Source: Streptomyces sp. NBC_00237
GTDB lineage: Bacteria; Actinomycetota; Actinomycetes; Streptomycetales; Streptomycetaceae
Direction of reading: 5' to 3'
Assembly: GCF_026342435.1 (NCBI RefSeq)
Contig: NZ_JAPEMT010000001.1
Span: 2,226,501-2,290,500 of the forward strand
DNA length: 64,000 bases
The notes below the pieces were generated by a model. It saw only the letters and a program-made list of their open reading frames with translations. It had not been told where the DNA came from and searched no databases. The position numbers and the translations under genes are program-made. Each line of letters starts with the position of its first letter. The first letter of the stretch is position 1. Below, piece by piece: positions 34,968-44,600 of the stretch.

Positions 34968-35792
34968 GTGGCCGGACCCACCACCCGCGAACGCGGCGGC
35001 AGAGCGCAGACGGGTCCGGCCACGCCCCGGGCGCCCCGCGAGGGACGCCCGGGGGGACGCCTGCACCGGCTGCGGACTCGCGTCAGCCGCCCGGGCGTTC
35101 TCCTCCTCGCCGCCGCCGTCCTGCTCTCGGGCGGCATCGTCTGGGTCCTGTACGGCTCGGACTGGCTGCGCGTCGAACAGGTGCGGGCCACCGGCACCCG
35201 GGTGCTCACCCCCCAACAGGTGCTGGACACGGCCGCCGTGCCCACCGGCATCCCGATGATCTCCGTGGACACCGGAGCCATGGAGGACCGGCTGCGCAGA
35301 GAACTGCCGCGCATCGACACGATCGACGTGGTCCGGTCGTGGCCGCACGGAATCGGTCTGAAAGTGACGGAGCGGAAGCCGGTCCTGCTGCTCGCCGAAG
35401 GCCCCTCCGGCGCGGTGAAGTTCACCGAAGTCGACAGGAACGGTGTGCGGTTCGCCACTGTGACGAAGCCGACCGCCGGGGTACCCCGGCTCGAACTGGC
35501 CTCGGCGCGCTCCCCGAGTCTGCGCCGGTTCGGCGAACAGCGGCTGCTGGCCGAGGCGGTACGCGTCACCGGTGGGCTTCCCGCCGCCGTGGCCCGTAAC
35601 CTGACGGTGGTGAAGGTGACTTCGTACGACTCGATCACACTGGAACTGGGCCGTGATCGCAGCGTTTTCTGGGGCAGTGGTGAGAGTGGCGAGGCCAAGT
35701 CCCGGGCCCTGGTCGCGCTGATGAAAGCGGTCCCCGACGCACGGCACTTCGATGTGAGCGCCCCCACCGCCCCGGCCGCATCGGGAAGTTGA
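34968..35792 (+). CDS. ftsQ: cell division protein FtsQ
   Basis: A 274-residue bitopic protein. A basic Arg/Gly-rich cytoplasmic segment of about 45 residues precedes one membrane helix (PGVLLLAAAVLLSGGIVWVLY). The POTRA domain (LRVEQVRATGTRVLTPQQVLDTAAVPTGIPMISVDT) and the FtsQ beta domain (WPHGIGLKVTERKPVLLL) follow. FtsQ bridges FtsL/DivIC to the rest of the divisome. GTG start with AAGGAGACGAGGGG upstream. It is the last gene before the separately promoted ftsZ. Confidence 0.94.
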   Translation: MAGPTTRERGGRAQTGPATPRAPREGRPGGRLHRLRTRVSRPGVLLLAAAVLLSGGIVWVLYGSDWLRVEQVRATGTRVLTPQQVLDTAAVPTGIPMISVDTGAMEDRLRRELPRIDTIDVVRSWPHGIGLKVTERKPVLLLAEGPSGAVKFTEVDRNGVRFATVTKPTAGVPRLELASARSPSLRRFGEQRLLAEAVRVTGGLPAAVARNLTVVKVTSYDSITLELGRDRSVFWGSGESGEAKSRALVALMKAVPDARHFDVSAPTAPAASGS

Positions 35793-36067
35793 CGGTCCTT
35801 CGGGCCGGTCAGCCCCCTGGTTGGTCAGCGATATGGGTGATCACATAGGGTGAAAAGAAAAACGGGAGGTTCGGCGTGTTCGTTGAACGCGCACCACTTG
35901 TCGACTTAGTGTCCTGTTCGGAAGAGTCCAAGGAACAGACACACTGGTAACCCTAAACTTCAGCGTTAGGGTTCGGGTCGGCGTTCGGACCGTCCCAAAT
36001 CGGCATCAGTCGTCGCGGCGCTGCAAACTCCGTGGCGGCACGTAAATCGAGGCGAGAGGCCTTCGAC
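35793..36067 (+). promoter_or_regulatory. ftsZ promoter and leader region with two hairpins
   Basis: This 275-base gap has no gene. It holds GTGTCCTGTTC (35909-35919) facing GAACAGACAC (35933-35942) with one bulge, and AACCCTAA (35949-35956) facing TTAGGGTT (35966-35973) around nine bases. A GACAC (35938-35942), the core recognised by the sporulation regulator WhiA, lies in the first hairpin. In S. coelicolor this interval is known to carry several ftsZ promoters, one used for sporulation septation. A palindrome, GTGATCAC, is at 35837-35844. Confidence 0.7.
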
Positions 36068-37282
36068 GTGGCAGCACCGCAGAACTACCTCGCAGTCATC
36101 AAGGTCATCGGTGTCGGCGGCGGTGGTGTCAATGCCATCAACCGGATGATCGAGGTCGGTCTGAAGGGCGTCGAGTTCATCGCCATCAACACCGACGCGC
36201 AAGCGCTGTTGATGAGCGACGCCGACGTCAAGCTGGACGTCGGCCGTGAACTCACCCGAGGACTTGGCGCAGGCGCCAACCCCGACGTCGGCCGCAAGGC
36301 GGCCGAGGACCACCGCGAGGAGATCGAGGAGGTCCTCAAGGGGGCCGACATGGTCTTCGTGACGGCAGGCGAAGGCGGTGGCACCGGAACGGGTGGCGCA
36401 CCCGTCGTCGCCAACATCGCCCGCTCGCTGGGCGCCCTGACGATCGGTGTGGTCACCCGGCCGTTCACCTTCGAGGGCCGTCGGCGCGCGAACCAGGCGG
36501 AGGACGGCATCGCCCAGCTCCGCGAAGAGGTCGACACCCTCATCGTCATTCCCAACGACCGGCTCCTGTCGATCTCCGACCGTCAGGTCTCGGTCCTCGA
36601 CGCCTTCAAGTCGGCCGACCAGGTCCTGCTGTCCGGTGTCCAGGGCATCACCGACCTGATCACCACCCCGGGCCTGATCAACCTCGACTTCGCCGACGTC
36701 AAGTCGGTCATGTCCGAGGCCGGTTCGGCACTCATGGGCATCGGCTCGGCGCGCGGCGACGACCGTGCGGTGGCGGCGGCGGAGATGGCGATCTCCTCGC
36801 CGCTCCTGGAAGCCTCCATCGACGGCGCGCGCGGTGTGCTGCTCTCCATCTCCGGCGGCTCCGACCTCGGTCTCTTCGAGATCAACGAGGCCGCCCAGCT
36901 GGTCAGCGAGGCCGCCCACCCGGAGGCCAACATCATCTTCGGCGCCGTCATCGACGACGCCCTGGGCGACGAGGTGCGGGTCACCGTCATCGCCGCCGGA
37001 TTCGACGGCGGACAGCCGCCGGCCCGGCGCGAGAACGTGCTGGGCGCGGGCGCGGGGAAGCGCGAGGAGAGCGCACCGGCTTCGCGCCCCGCGCCGGAGC
37101 CGACCCGCTCGTCCAACATCGGCTCGGTACCGGTCCGCGAGGAGGCTCCGGCCCCGGTCGAGCAGCCCGCACCGGTCAACGACCACCCCGTGCAGACGCA
37201 TGCGCCGCACGTCCCGCCGGCCCGTCCGTCCTACGCGGACACCTCGGCCGAGGAGCTGGACGTACCGGACTTCCTGAAGTGA
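36068..37282 (+). CDS. ftsZ: tubulin-like division protein FtsZ
   Basis: A 404-residue GTPase that polymerises into the Z-ring and, in aerial hyphae, into ladders of rings. The N-terminus is [22 protein letters not shown], the GTP signature is [15 protein letters not shown], and the T7 synergy loop is [11 protein letters not shown]. The 90-residue C-terminal linker is Pro/Glu-rich, and the conserved tip [11 protein letters not shown], which binds SepF and other partners, is intact. I chose the GTG at 36068 by similarity to the S. coelicolor protein; a GAGAGG lies upstream. The frame is also open from an ATG at 36032. Confidence 0.98.
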   Translation: MAAPQNYLAVIKVIGVGGGGVNAINRMIEVGLKGVEFIAINTDAQALLMSDADVKLDVGRELTRGLGAGANPDVGRKAAEDHREEIEEVLKGADMVFVTAGEGGGTGTGGAPVVANIARSLGALTIGVVTRPFTFEGRRRANQAEDGIAQLREEVDTLIVIPNDRLLSISDRQVSVLDAFKSADQVLLSGVQGITDLITTPGLINLDFADVKSVMSEAGSALMGIGSARGDDRAVAAAEMAISSPLLEASIDGARGVLLSISGGSDLGLFEINEAAQLVSEAAHPEANIIFGAVIDDALGDEVRVTVIAAGFDGGQPPARRENVLGAGAGKREESAPASRPAPEPTRSSNIGSVPVREEAPAPVEQPAPVNDHPVQTHAPHVPPARPSYADTSAEELDVPDFLK

Positions 37283-37296
37283 TCAGGAACGTCTGA

Positions 37297-38031
37297 GTGA
37301 TACAGCGGTACGACGACGAGAACGGCGCGCACTTCGCCTTCACCGACAGGTGGGGCGGGGTGAGCGCCGTTCCGTACGAGCAGCTCAATCTGGGCGGAGC
37401 GGTCGGCGACGACCCCGAAGCCGTGACGGCCAACCGGAAGCTGGCCGCCGAGTCCCTGGGGCTCGACCCCGCCAGGGTGGTCTGGATGAACCAGGTGCAC
37501 GGGCGGGACGTGGCCGTGGTCGACGGGCCCTGGGCCCCGGGTGCGGAAATCCCCTCGGTCGACGCGGTCGTGACCGCCCGTCGGGGGCTCGCCCTCGCGG
37601 TGCTCACCGCGGACTGCACCCCCGTCCTGCTGGCCGACCCCCTCGCCGGGGTGGCCGGGGCGGCGCACGCGGGGCGGCCGGGAATGCTGGCGGGGGTCGT
37701 GCCCTCGGTGGTGGAGGCGATGGTCTCGCTGGGCGCCGAGCCCTCCCGTATGACGGCGTGGACAGGTCCCGCCGTGTGCGGCAAGTGCTACGAAGTGCCC
37801 GAGCGGATGCGGGCGGACGCCGCCGCGATCGAGCCGGCCTGCTGGGCCGAGACCAGCTGGGGCACCCCGGCGGTGGACGTCAGCGCCGGAGTGCACGCCC
37901 AGTTGGCTGCGCTCGGGGTGCGGACGCGGTCGCAGTCGCCCGTGTGCACGCGCGAATCGGGCGACCACTTCTCCTATCGGCGGGACCGCACCACGGGGCG
38001 GCTCGCCGGATATGTCTGGTTGGACGGGTAG
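37297..38031 (+). CDS. pgeF: PgeF/YlmD multicopper-like purine nucleoside phosphorylase family
   Basis: A 244-residue protein of the YlmD/YfiH family. Family members are peptidoglycan editing factors or purine nucleoside phosphorylases. Metal-binding motifs are present: WMNQVHGRDV (His), TADCTPVLLADP (Cys) and GAAHAGRPG (His). The gene follows ftsZ by 14 bases in all streptomycete clusters and is likely co-transcribed with ftsZ and yggS. GTG start with CAGGA upstream. The exact substrate here is not known. Confidence 0.92.
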   Translation: MIQRYDDENGAHFAFTDRWGGVSAVPYEQLNLGGAVGDDPEAVTANRKLAAESLGLDPARVVWMNQVHGRDVAVVDGPWAPGAEIPSVDAVVTARRGLALAVLTADCTPVLLADPLAGVAGAAHAGRPGMLAGVVPSVVEAMVSLGAEPSRMTAWTGPAVCGKCYEVPERMRADAAAIEPACWAETSWGTPAVDVSAGVHAQLAALGVRTRSQSPVCTRESGDHFSYRRDRTTGRLAGYVWLDG

Positions 38032-38034
38032 AAC

Positions 38035-38784
38035 ATGACGGACCGTACGGAAGACGCCGCCGCTCTCTCGGCGCGCAAGGACGAACTCGCCGCGAACCTG
38101 GCGCGAGTGGAGGAACGTATCTCTTCCGCTTGTGCGGCTGTCGGGCGCGCACGCGAGGAAGTGACCTTGATCGTGGTCACCAAGACCTACCCGGCGAGCG
38201 ATGTCCGGCTCCTCGCGGAGCTGGGGGTGCGTCATGTCGCCGAGAACCGCGACCAGGACGCGGCCCCCAAGGCAGCCGCATCCGCTGACCTGCCGCTGAC
38301 CTGGCACTTCGTCGGGCAGTTGCAGACCAACAAGGTGCGTTCGGTGGTCGCCTACGCGGACGAGGTGCAGTCGGTCGACCGTTTGAAGCTGGTCGGCTCC
38401 CTCTCCTCGGGAGCGGTACGGGCCGGGCGCGAGGTCGGCTGTCTGCTCCAGGTGGCCCTGGACGCGGAAGTGGGCGAACGGGGTGAAAGGGGCGGCGTCT
38501 CGCCGGACGGGGTCGAGGAGCTGGCCGCCGCGGTGGCGCAGGCTCCCGGACTCCGGCTGGACGGCCTGATGACGGTCGCTCCGCTCTCCGGGGAGTACGC
38601 GGGCCGCCAACGGGCCGCCTTCGCGCGGCTGATGGAAATCTCGTCCCGCCTGCGCACGGCACATCCGGCTGCCACCATGGTGTCTGCGGGAATGAGTGCG
38701 GACCTCGACGAGGCGGTTGCTGCCGGTGCGACACATGTGCGCGTCGGCACTGCGGTACTCGGCGTCCGCCCTCGCCTCGGGTAA
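38035..38784 (+). CDS. YggS-family PLP-binding protein
   Basis: A 249-residue PLP-homeostasis protein of the YggS/PLPBP family. The PLP lysine is in LIVVTKTYPASDVRLLAELGVRHVAENRDQ, and the phosphate-binding features WHFVGQLQTNKVRSV and VSAGMSADLDEAVAAGATHVRVGTAVLG are complete. It has no known catalytic activity and buffers free PLP. It lies four bases after pgeF and before sepF, as in most actinobacterial clusters. Confidence 0.94.
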   Translation: MTDRTEDAAALSARKDELAANLARVEERISSACAAVGRAREEVTLIVVTKTYPASDVRLLAELGVRHVAENRDQDAAPKAAASADLPLTWHFVGQLQTNKVRSVVAYADEVQSVDRLKLVGSLSSGAVRAGREVGCLLQVALDAEVGERGERGGVSPDGVEELAAAVAQAPGLRLDGLMTVAPLSGEYAGRQRAAFARLMEISSRLRTAHPAATMVSAGMSADLDEAVAAGATHVRVGTAVLGVRPRLG

Positions 38785-38906
38785 CGTCGCGAAGCAGTCG
38801 GACCACAGCAGAAAATATGGTCATCCCCACTATTCGGGGGCAGGCCCAGTGGATCGCTGGCACTTGGTGACGAGGCCGATCCACCACAGAGCGGAGGACT
38901 CAGGAA

Positions 38907-39518
38907 ATGGCCGGCGCTATGCGCAAGATGGCGGTCTACCTCGGCCTCGTGGAGGACGATGGGTACGACGGCCGGGGCTTCGACCCCGACGACGACTTCG
39001 AACCCGAGCCGGAGCCGGAGCGTGACCACCGTCGTCACCAGCCCCCGCACCAGGTCGAGCGGGAACGGGACGAACCGGTACGAGCGGTACAGCCGCCGGC
39101 CCCCCGCGAGCCCGTTCAGCTTCCGGCGGAAAGCGGACGACCCGCACGAATCGCCCCCGTGGCGTCCATCACACCTGAACGTCCGAGCCTGGAGAAGAAC
39201 GCACCGGTGATCATGCCCAAGGTCGTGTCCGAGCGGGAGCCGTACCGCATCACCACGTTGCACCCCCGGACCTACAACGAGGCCCGTACCATCGGGGAAC
39301 ACTTCCGCGAGGGCACTCCGGTGATCATGAACCTCACGGAGATGGACGACACGGACGCGAAGCGACTTGTCGACTTTGCCGCGGGACTCGTCTTCGGTCT
39401 GCATGGCAGCATTGAGCGAGTGACGCAGAAGGTGTTCCTGTTGTCGCCTGCTAACGTCGATGTCACGGCGGAGGACAAGGCCCGTATCGCAGAGGGCGGT
39501 TTCTTCAACCAGAGCTGA
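38907..39518 (+). CDS. sepF: FtsZ-binding membrane anchor SepF
   Basis: A 203-residue protein. The N-terminal amphipathic anchor [16 protein letters not shown] is followed by a Glu/Pro/Arg-rich linker of about 85 residues. The conserved SepF core runs from [34 protein letters not shown] through [11 protein letters not shown]. SepF polymers tether FtsZ to the membrane in actinobacteria, which lack FtsA. GGAGGACTCAGGAA precedes the ATG. A GTGGATC/GATCCAC inverted repeat (38849-38855, 38878-38884) sits in the 120-base gap upstream. Confidence 0.97.
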   Translation: MAGAMRKMAVYLGLVEDDGYDGRGFDPDDDFEPEPEPERDHRRHQPPHQVERERDEPVRAVQPPAPREPVQLPAESGRPARIAPVASITPERPSLEKNAPVIMPKVVSEREPYRITTLHPRTYNEARTIGEHFREGTPVIMNLTEMDDTDAKRLVDFAAGLVFGLHGSIERVTQKVFLLSPANVDVTAEDKARIAEGGFFNQS

Positions 39519-39601
39519 CAGAGCCGAGAGCAGGACCACCGGGAACGACCGGCCACAGGGGCCGGACCGAGGCGAGAGCCAGGGGAGAGGGAAGCACGGG
39601 A

Positions 39602-39898
39602 ATGGGCATCGCACTGGACGTGATCTACATCGCGCTGATGTGCTTCCTCGTCGTGCTGATCTTCCGGCTCGTCATGGACTACGTCTTCCAATTTGCCCGC
39701 TCGTGGCAGCCAGGCAAGGCGATGGTGGTCGTTCTGGAGGCCACCTACACTGTCACCGATCCACCGCTCAAGCTTCTGCGGCGGTTCATTCCGCCGCTGC
39801 GTCTCGGGGGCGTGGCACTCGACCTGTCCTTCTTCGTTCTGATGATCATCGTCTACATCCTGATCAGCATCGTTAACGGCTTTGCGAGCAGGGTGTGA
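39602..39898 (+). CDS. sepG: YggT-family membrane protein SepG (YlmG)
   Basis: A 98-residue protein with two membrane helices (LDVIYIALMCFLVVLIFRLVMDYVF and LDLSFFVLMIIVYILISIVNGF) around the YggT loop (TDPPLKLLRRFIPPLRLGG). The S. coelicolor protein in this position, SepG, assists positioning of SsgB/FtsZ and affects nucleoid compaction during sporulation. That role is carried over by position and similarity. Confidence 0.93.
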   Translation: MGIALDVIYIALMCFLVVLIFRLVMDYVFQFARSWQPGKAMVVVLEATYTVTDPPLKLLRRFIPPLRLGGVALDLSFFVLMIIVYILISIVNGFASRV

Positions 39899-39947
39899 GC
39901 GATACGGTCTTGCCGACTGCCGACGACTACGTAGAGGTGAAGAAGAG

Positions 39948-41189
39948 ATGCCGCTGACCCCCGAGGACGTGCGGAACAAGCAGTTCACGACCGTCCGCCT
40001 CCGAGAAGGCTATGACGAGGACGAGGTTGATGCCTTCCTCGACGAGGTCGAGTCCGAACTGACCCGTCTGCTCCGCGAGAACGAGGACCTGCGCGCCAAG
40101 CTGGCCGCAGCGACCCGTGCGGCAGCGCAGAACCAGCAGCAGCAGGGCATGCGCAAGCCGGAACCGCAGGACAACCGGCCCGGTGGCCCGGGCGCGCCCG
40201 TCCCCGCGGCCATATCCGGACCGCCTCAGCAGCAGCAGCCCCCGCAGCAGCAGCAGATGCAGCAGCAGGGCGGCCAGCTCCAGCTCCCGGCCGGCCCCGG
40301 CGGCCAGCAGGGTCCCGGCCCGATGGGCCAGGGTCCGATGCAGGGCGGCCCCATGGGCCAGGGTCCCGGTCCGATGCAGGGCCAGCACGGTCCCGGCCCG
40401 ATGGGTCAGGGGCCGATGCAGGGCGGCCCGATGGGCCAGCAGCAGGGCATGGGCCAGCAGGGTATGGGCCAGCAGCAGGGCATGGGGCAGGGCCCGATGG
40501 GCGGCCCCGGTCCGATGGGCCAGCCCCCGATGCAGCAGCAGCCGCCGATGCAGCAGCCCGGTGGCGACAGTGCCGCCCGTGTGCTGTCGCTCGCGCAGCA
40601 GACCGCCGACCAGGCGATCGCGGAGGCCCGTTCCGAGGCCAACAAGATCGTCGGCGAGGCTCGTTCGCGCGCCGAGGGCCTGGAGCGGGACGCCCGTGCC
40701 AAGGCCGACGCGCTGGAGCGGGACGCGCAGGAGAAGCACCGCGTCGCGATGGGCTCCCTGGAGTCCGCCCGCGCCACGCTGGAGCGCAAGGTCGAGGACC
40801 TGCGCGGCTTCGAGCGCGAGTACCGCACGCGTCTGAAGTCCTACCTGGAGTCGCAGCTGCGCCAGCTGGAGACCCAGGCCGACGACTCGCTCGCTCCGCC
40901 GCGCACCCCGGCGACGGCCTCGCTGCCGCCGGCCCCGCAGATGAGCAACTCGATGGCTCCGGCCGGTGCTTCGTCCATGGGTCACTCCATGGGCGGGAAC
41001 CCGTCGATGGGCGCGCCCTCTCCGATGGGCGGCGGCCAGGCGAACGGTGCTCCCTCCTACGGTGGGCAGCAGCAGATGGCTCCGGCCATGACGCAGCCGA
41101 TGGCACCGGTGCGGCCGCAGGGCCAGCCGCCGATGCAGCAGGCGCCGTCGCCGATGCGGGGCTTTCTGATCGACGAGGACGACAACTGA
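39948..41189 (+). CDS. divIVA: polar growth scaffold DivIVA
   Basis: A 413-residue coiled-coil protein that marks hyphal tips and new branch sites. The N-terminal membrane-binding domain is PLTPEDVRNKQFTTVRLREGYDEDEVDAFLDEVE, followed by a short coiled coil. A linker of about 130 residues made of Gln/Pro/Gly/Met-rich repeats (QGPMQGGPMG type) follows. The main coiled coil is RVLSLAQQTADQAIAEARSEANKIVGEARSRAEG and onward. A second low-complexity Met/Pro/Ser/Gln-rich tail ends GFLIDEDDN. DivIVA is essential in Streptomyces and is phosphorylated by AfsK. Lengths of the Q/G/P repeats differ between species. Confidence 0.97.
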   Translation: MPLTPEDVRNKQFTTVRLREGYDEDEVDAFLDEVESELTRLLRENEDLRAKLAAATRAAAQNQQQQGMRKPEPQDNRPGGPGAPVPAAISGPPQQQQPPQQQQMQQQGGQLQLPAGPGGQQGPGPMGQGPMQGGPMGQGPGPMQGQHGPGPMGQGPMQGGPMGQQQGMGQQGMGQQQGMGQGPMGGPGPMGQPPMQQQPPMQQPGGDSAARVLSLAQQTADQAIAEARSEANKIVGEARSRAEGLERDARAKADALERDAQEKHRVAMGSLESARATLERKVEDLRGFEREYRTRLKSYLESQLRQLETQADDSLAPPRTPATASLPPAPQMSNSMAPAGASSMGHSMGGNPSMGAPSPMGGGQANGAPSYGGQQQMAPAMTQPMAPVRPQGQPPMQQAPSPMRGFLIDEDDN

Positions 41190-41238
41190 GGCCGGTTGTG
41201 CGCGTGCTGAGCGCGTAGCCTTCGGCAGGCTGAGGGGC

Positions 41239-41278
41239 GGGCCCCGGGACCTTTACTGGTCCTGGGGCCCCCCCTTTT
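41239..41278 (+). terminator. intrinsic terminator after divIVA
   Basis: GGGCCCCGGGACC (41239-41251) pairs with 41258-41270 with one mismatch; the loop is TTTACT, and CCCCCTTTT follows. It ends the ftsZ-divIVA transcription unit. Confidence 0.85.
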
Positions 41279-41377
41279 GTCGTGGGCTTCGGCGGTACGG
41301 GGGTGGGGCGGGGCCCTGCGAACGGTGCGGCGGCGCCGGGGCTGGGCGGGGGTGCTCCGGGGTGGGCCCGGAGCGAG

Positions 41378-41520
41378 GGGGGCCGCCCCCTTGCCCGCCC
41401 GTTCCGCCCCCGGGGGCGGCCCCGCCGCCCAAGGAGGCGAGGCAAAGCGGAGAGGGGCTGGCCCCGCCGCCCGAGGGGGCGAGGCGAGCCCCGCCGCCCG
41501 AGGGGGCTGGGCGAAGCGGA
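41378..41520. repeat. interspersed GC-rich repeat, copy A, with 27-bp units
   Basis: The 57 bases at 41378-41434 are identical to 46365-46421. They run into imperfect 27-base units of the GCCCCGCCGCCCGAGGGGGC type up to about 41520. The rest of the 41281-41603 gap is GC-rich with no supported gene; open frames here give only Ala/Pro/Gly-rich low-complexity sequence. The repeat lies between the convergent divIVA and ileS genes. Confidence 0.85.
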
Positions 41521-41603
41521 AGCCATGGGGGTGCAGAGGGGAAAGGGGGAGGGGCCGGAGGCGGGTGCCTGCGGGCCCTCCCCCTTTGGGTGGGAGTGCG
41601 GGA

Positions 41604-44600
41604 TCAGACCTTGCGGAGGTGGAAGGTCAGGGAGAGGGGCTCGTCCGTGAAGGGCTGGCCGTAGGTGGAGTCGGGGGAGCCCTCCGCGTAGTCCGTGGCG
41701 AGCACCTCGTCGGAGATGAGGGGGGCGTGGTGGGCGAGGGCCTCCGCCGTCTCCGGGGAGGTGGAGGTCCAGCGGACGGCGATGCGGTCGGCGACGTCCA
41801 GACCCGAGTTCTTGCGGGCCTCCTGGATCAGGCGGATCGCGTCACGGGCGAGCCCCGCGCGCCGGAGTTCCGGAGTGATTTCGAGGTCCAGGGCGACTGT
41901 CGCGCCGGAGTCCGAAGCGACGGACCAGCCCTCGCGGGGGGTCTCGGTGATGATGACCTCCTCGGGGGTGAGGAGGATCGTCTCGCCGTTCACCACGAGG
42001 GGAGCCTCGCCGTCGCGGAGGGCGAGTGAGAGGGCCGCCGCGTCGGCGGCGGCGACGGCCTTGGCCACGTCCTGGACGCCCTTGCCGAAGCGCTTGCCGA
42101 GCGCCCGGAAGTTCGCCTTGGCGGTCGTGTCGACCAGCGAGCCGCCCACCTCGGAGAGGGAGGCGAGGGAGGTGACGTTCAACTCCTCGGTGATCTGGGC
42201 CTGGAGCTCGGGGGAGAGGGCCGAGAAGCCGTTCGCCGCGACCAGGGCGCGGGAGAGGGGCTGACGGGTCTTGACGCCCGATTCGGCGCGCGTGGCCCGG
42301 CCCAGCTCGACCAGACGACGTACGAGAGCCATCTGGGTCGAAAGGGTCGGGTCGATGGCGGCCAGGTCGGGCCGAGGCCAGGTGGAGAGGTGGACGGACT
42401 CGGGCGCGTCGGGGGTGACCGGCACGACCATGTCCTGCCAGACCCGCTCCGTGATGAACGGGGTCAGCGGGGCCATCAGGCGGGTGACGGTCTCCACGAC
42501 GTCGTGGAGCGTGCGCAGGGCCGCCTTGTCGCCCTGCCAGAAGCGGCGGCGCGAGCGACGCACGTACCAGTTGGAGAGGTCGTCGACGAAGGCCGAGAGG
42601 AGCTTGCCCGCGCGCTGGGTGTCGTACGACTCCAGGGCCTGCGTGACCTGGTCGACGAGAGCGTTCAGCTCGGACAGGAGCCAGCGGTCGAGGACCGTGC
42701 GCTCGGCGGGCGCCGGGTCGGCCGCGCTGGGCGCCCAGTCGGACGTACGGGCGTACAGGGCCTGGAAGGCGACCGTGTTCCAGTACGTCAGGAGCGTCTT
42801 GCGGACCACTTCCTGGATGGTGCCGTGGCCGACGCGGCGGGCGGCCCACGGGGAACCGCCCGCTGCCATGAACCAGCGCACGGCGTCCGCGCCGTGCTGG
42901 TCCATCAGCGGGACCGGCTCCAGGGTGTTGCCCAGGTGCTTGGACATCTTGCGGCCGTCCTCGGCGAGGATGTGGCCCAGACAGACCACGTTCTCGTACG
43001 ACGACTTGTCGAAGACCAGGGTGCCGATCGCCATCAGCGTGTAGAACCAGCCGCGGGTCTGGTCGATGGCCTCCGAGATGAACTGCGCCGGGTAGCGCTT
43101 GTCGAAGATCTCCTTGTTCTTGTGCGGGTAGCCCCACTGCGCGAACGGCATGGAGCCGGAGTCGTACCAGGCGTCGATGACCTCGGGCACGCGCGTGGCG
43201 GTGAGGGCGCAACCCTCGTGCGTACAGGCGAAGGTGACGTCGTCGATGTACGGGCGGTGCGGGTCAAGGGAGGACTGGTCCCGGCCGGTCAGCTCGGTGA
43301 GCTCGGCGCGGGAGCCGACACAGGTGAGGTGGTCGTCCTCGCAGCGCCAGATGGGCAGCGGGGTGCCCCAGTATCGGTTGCGGGAGAGGGCCCAGTCGAT
43401 GTTGTTGTTCAGCCAGTCGCCGAAGCGGCCGTGCTTGACCGTGTCCGGGTACCAGTTGGTCTTCTCGTTCTCTTCGAGGAGACGGCCCTTGACGGCGGTC
43501 GTGCGGACGTACCAGGACGGCTGCGCGTAGTAGAGCAGCGCCGTGTGGCAGCGCCAGCAGTGCGGGTAGCTGTGCTCGTACGGGACGTGACGGAACAGCA
43601 GACCCCGGGCGGCCAGGTCCTCGGTGAGCTTCTCGTCGGCCTTCTTGAAGAAGACGCCGCCGACGAGGGGGACGTCCTCCTCGAAGGTGCCGTCGGGGCG
43701 GACCGGGTTCACGACCGGGAGACCGTACGACCGGCAGACGACGAGGTCGTCGGCGCCGAAGGCGGGGGACTGGTGGACGAGGCCGGTGCCGTCCTCGGTG
43801 GTGACGTAGTCGGCGTTGACGACGAAGTGGGCCTCCGCCGGGAACTCGACGAGTTCGAAGGGGCGCTGGTAGGTCCAGCGCTCCATCTCGGCGCCGGTGA
43901 AGGACTCGCCGGTCGTCGTCCAGCCCTCGCCCAGGGCCTTTTCGAGCAGCGGCTCGGCGACGACGAGCTTCTCGGCGCCGTCGGTGGCGACGACGTAACG
44001 CACCTCCGGGTGGGCGGCGACGGCCGTGTTGGACACGAGGGTCCAGGGGGTCGTCGTCCAGACCAGGAGGGCCGCCTCGCCCGCGAGGGGGCCGCCGGTG
44101 AGGGGGAAGCGGACGAAGACGGAGGGGTCGACGACCGTCTCGTAGCCCTGGGCCAGCTCGTGGTCGGAGAGGCCGGTGCCGCAGCGGGGGCACCAGGGGG
44201 CGACGCGGTAGTCCTGGGTGAGCAGGCCCTTGTTGAAGATCTCCTTCAGGGACCACCAGACGGACTCGATGTACTCCGGGTCCATCGTGCGGTACGGGTT
44301 CTCCAGGTCGAGCCAGTACCCCATCCGCTCGGTCAGCTCGGTGAAGGCGTCGGTGTGGCGGGTGACGGACTCGCGGCACTTGTCGTTGAACGCGGCGATG
44401 CCGTAGTTCTCGATGTCCTGCTTGCCGTTGAAGCCGAGTTCCTTCTCGACCGCGAGCTCGACCGGGAGGCCGTGGCAGTCCCAGCCGGCCCGGCGGCCGA
44501 CGTGGTAGCCCTGCATCGTGCGGAAGCGGGGGAAGACGTCCTTGAAGACGCGGGCCTCGATGTGGTGGGCGCCGGGCATGCCGTTGGCGGTCGGCGGGCC

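Noticed and set aside
35837..35844. GTGATCAC palindrome as a BldD site upstream of ftsZ
   Set aside because: BldD is known to act on ftsZ in other streptomycetes, but this palindrome does not match the BldD box well enough to call.
41281..41603. Small Ala/Pro/Gly-rich protein frames in the divIVA-ileS gap
   Set aside because: They arise from the GC-rich repeat, appear in several frames and have no ribosome-binding site.
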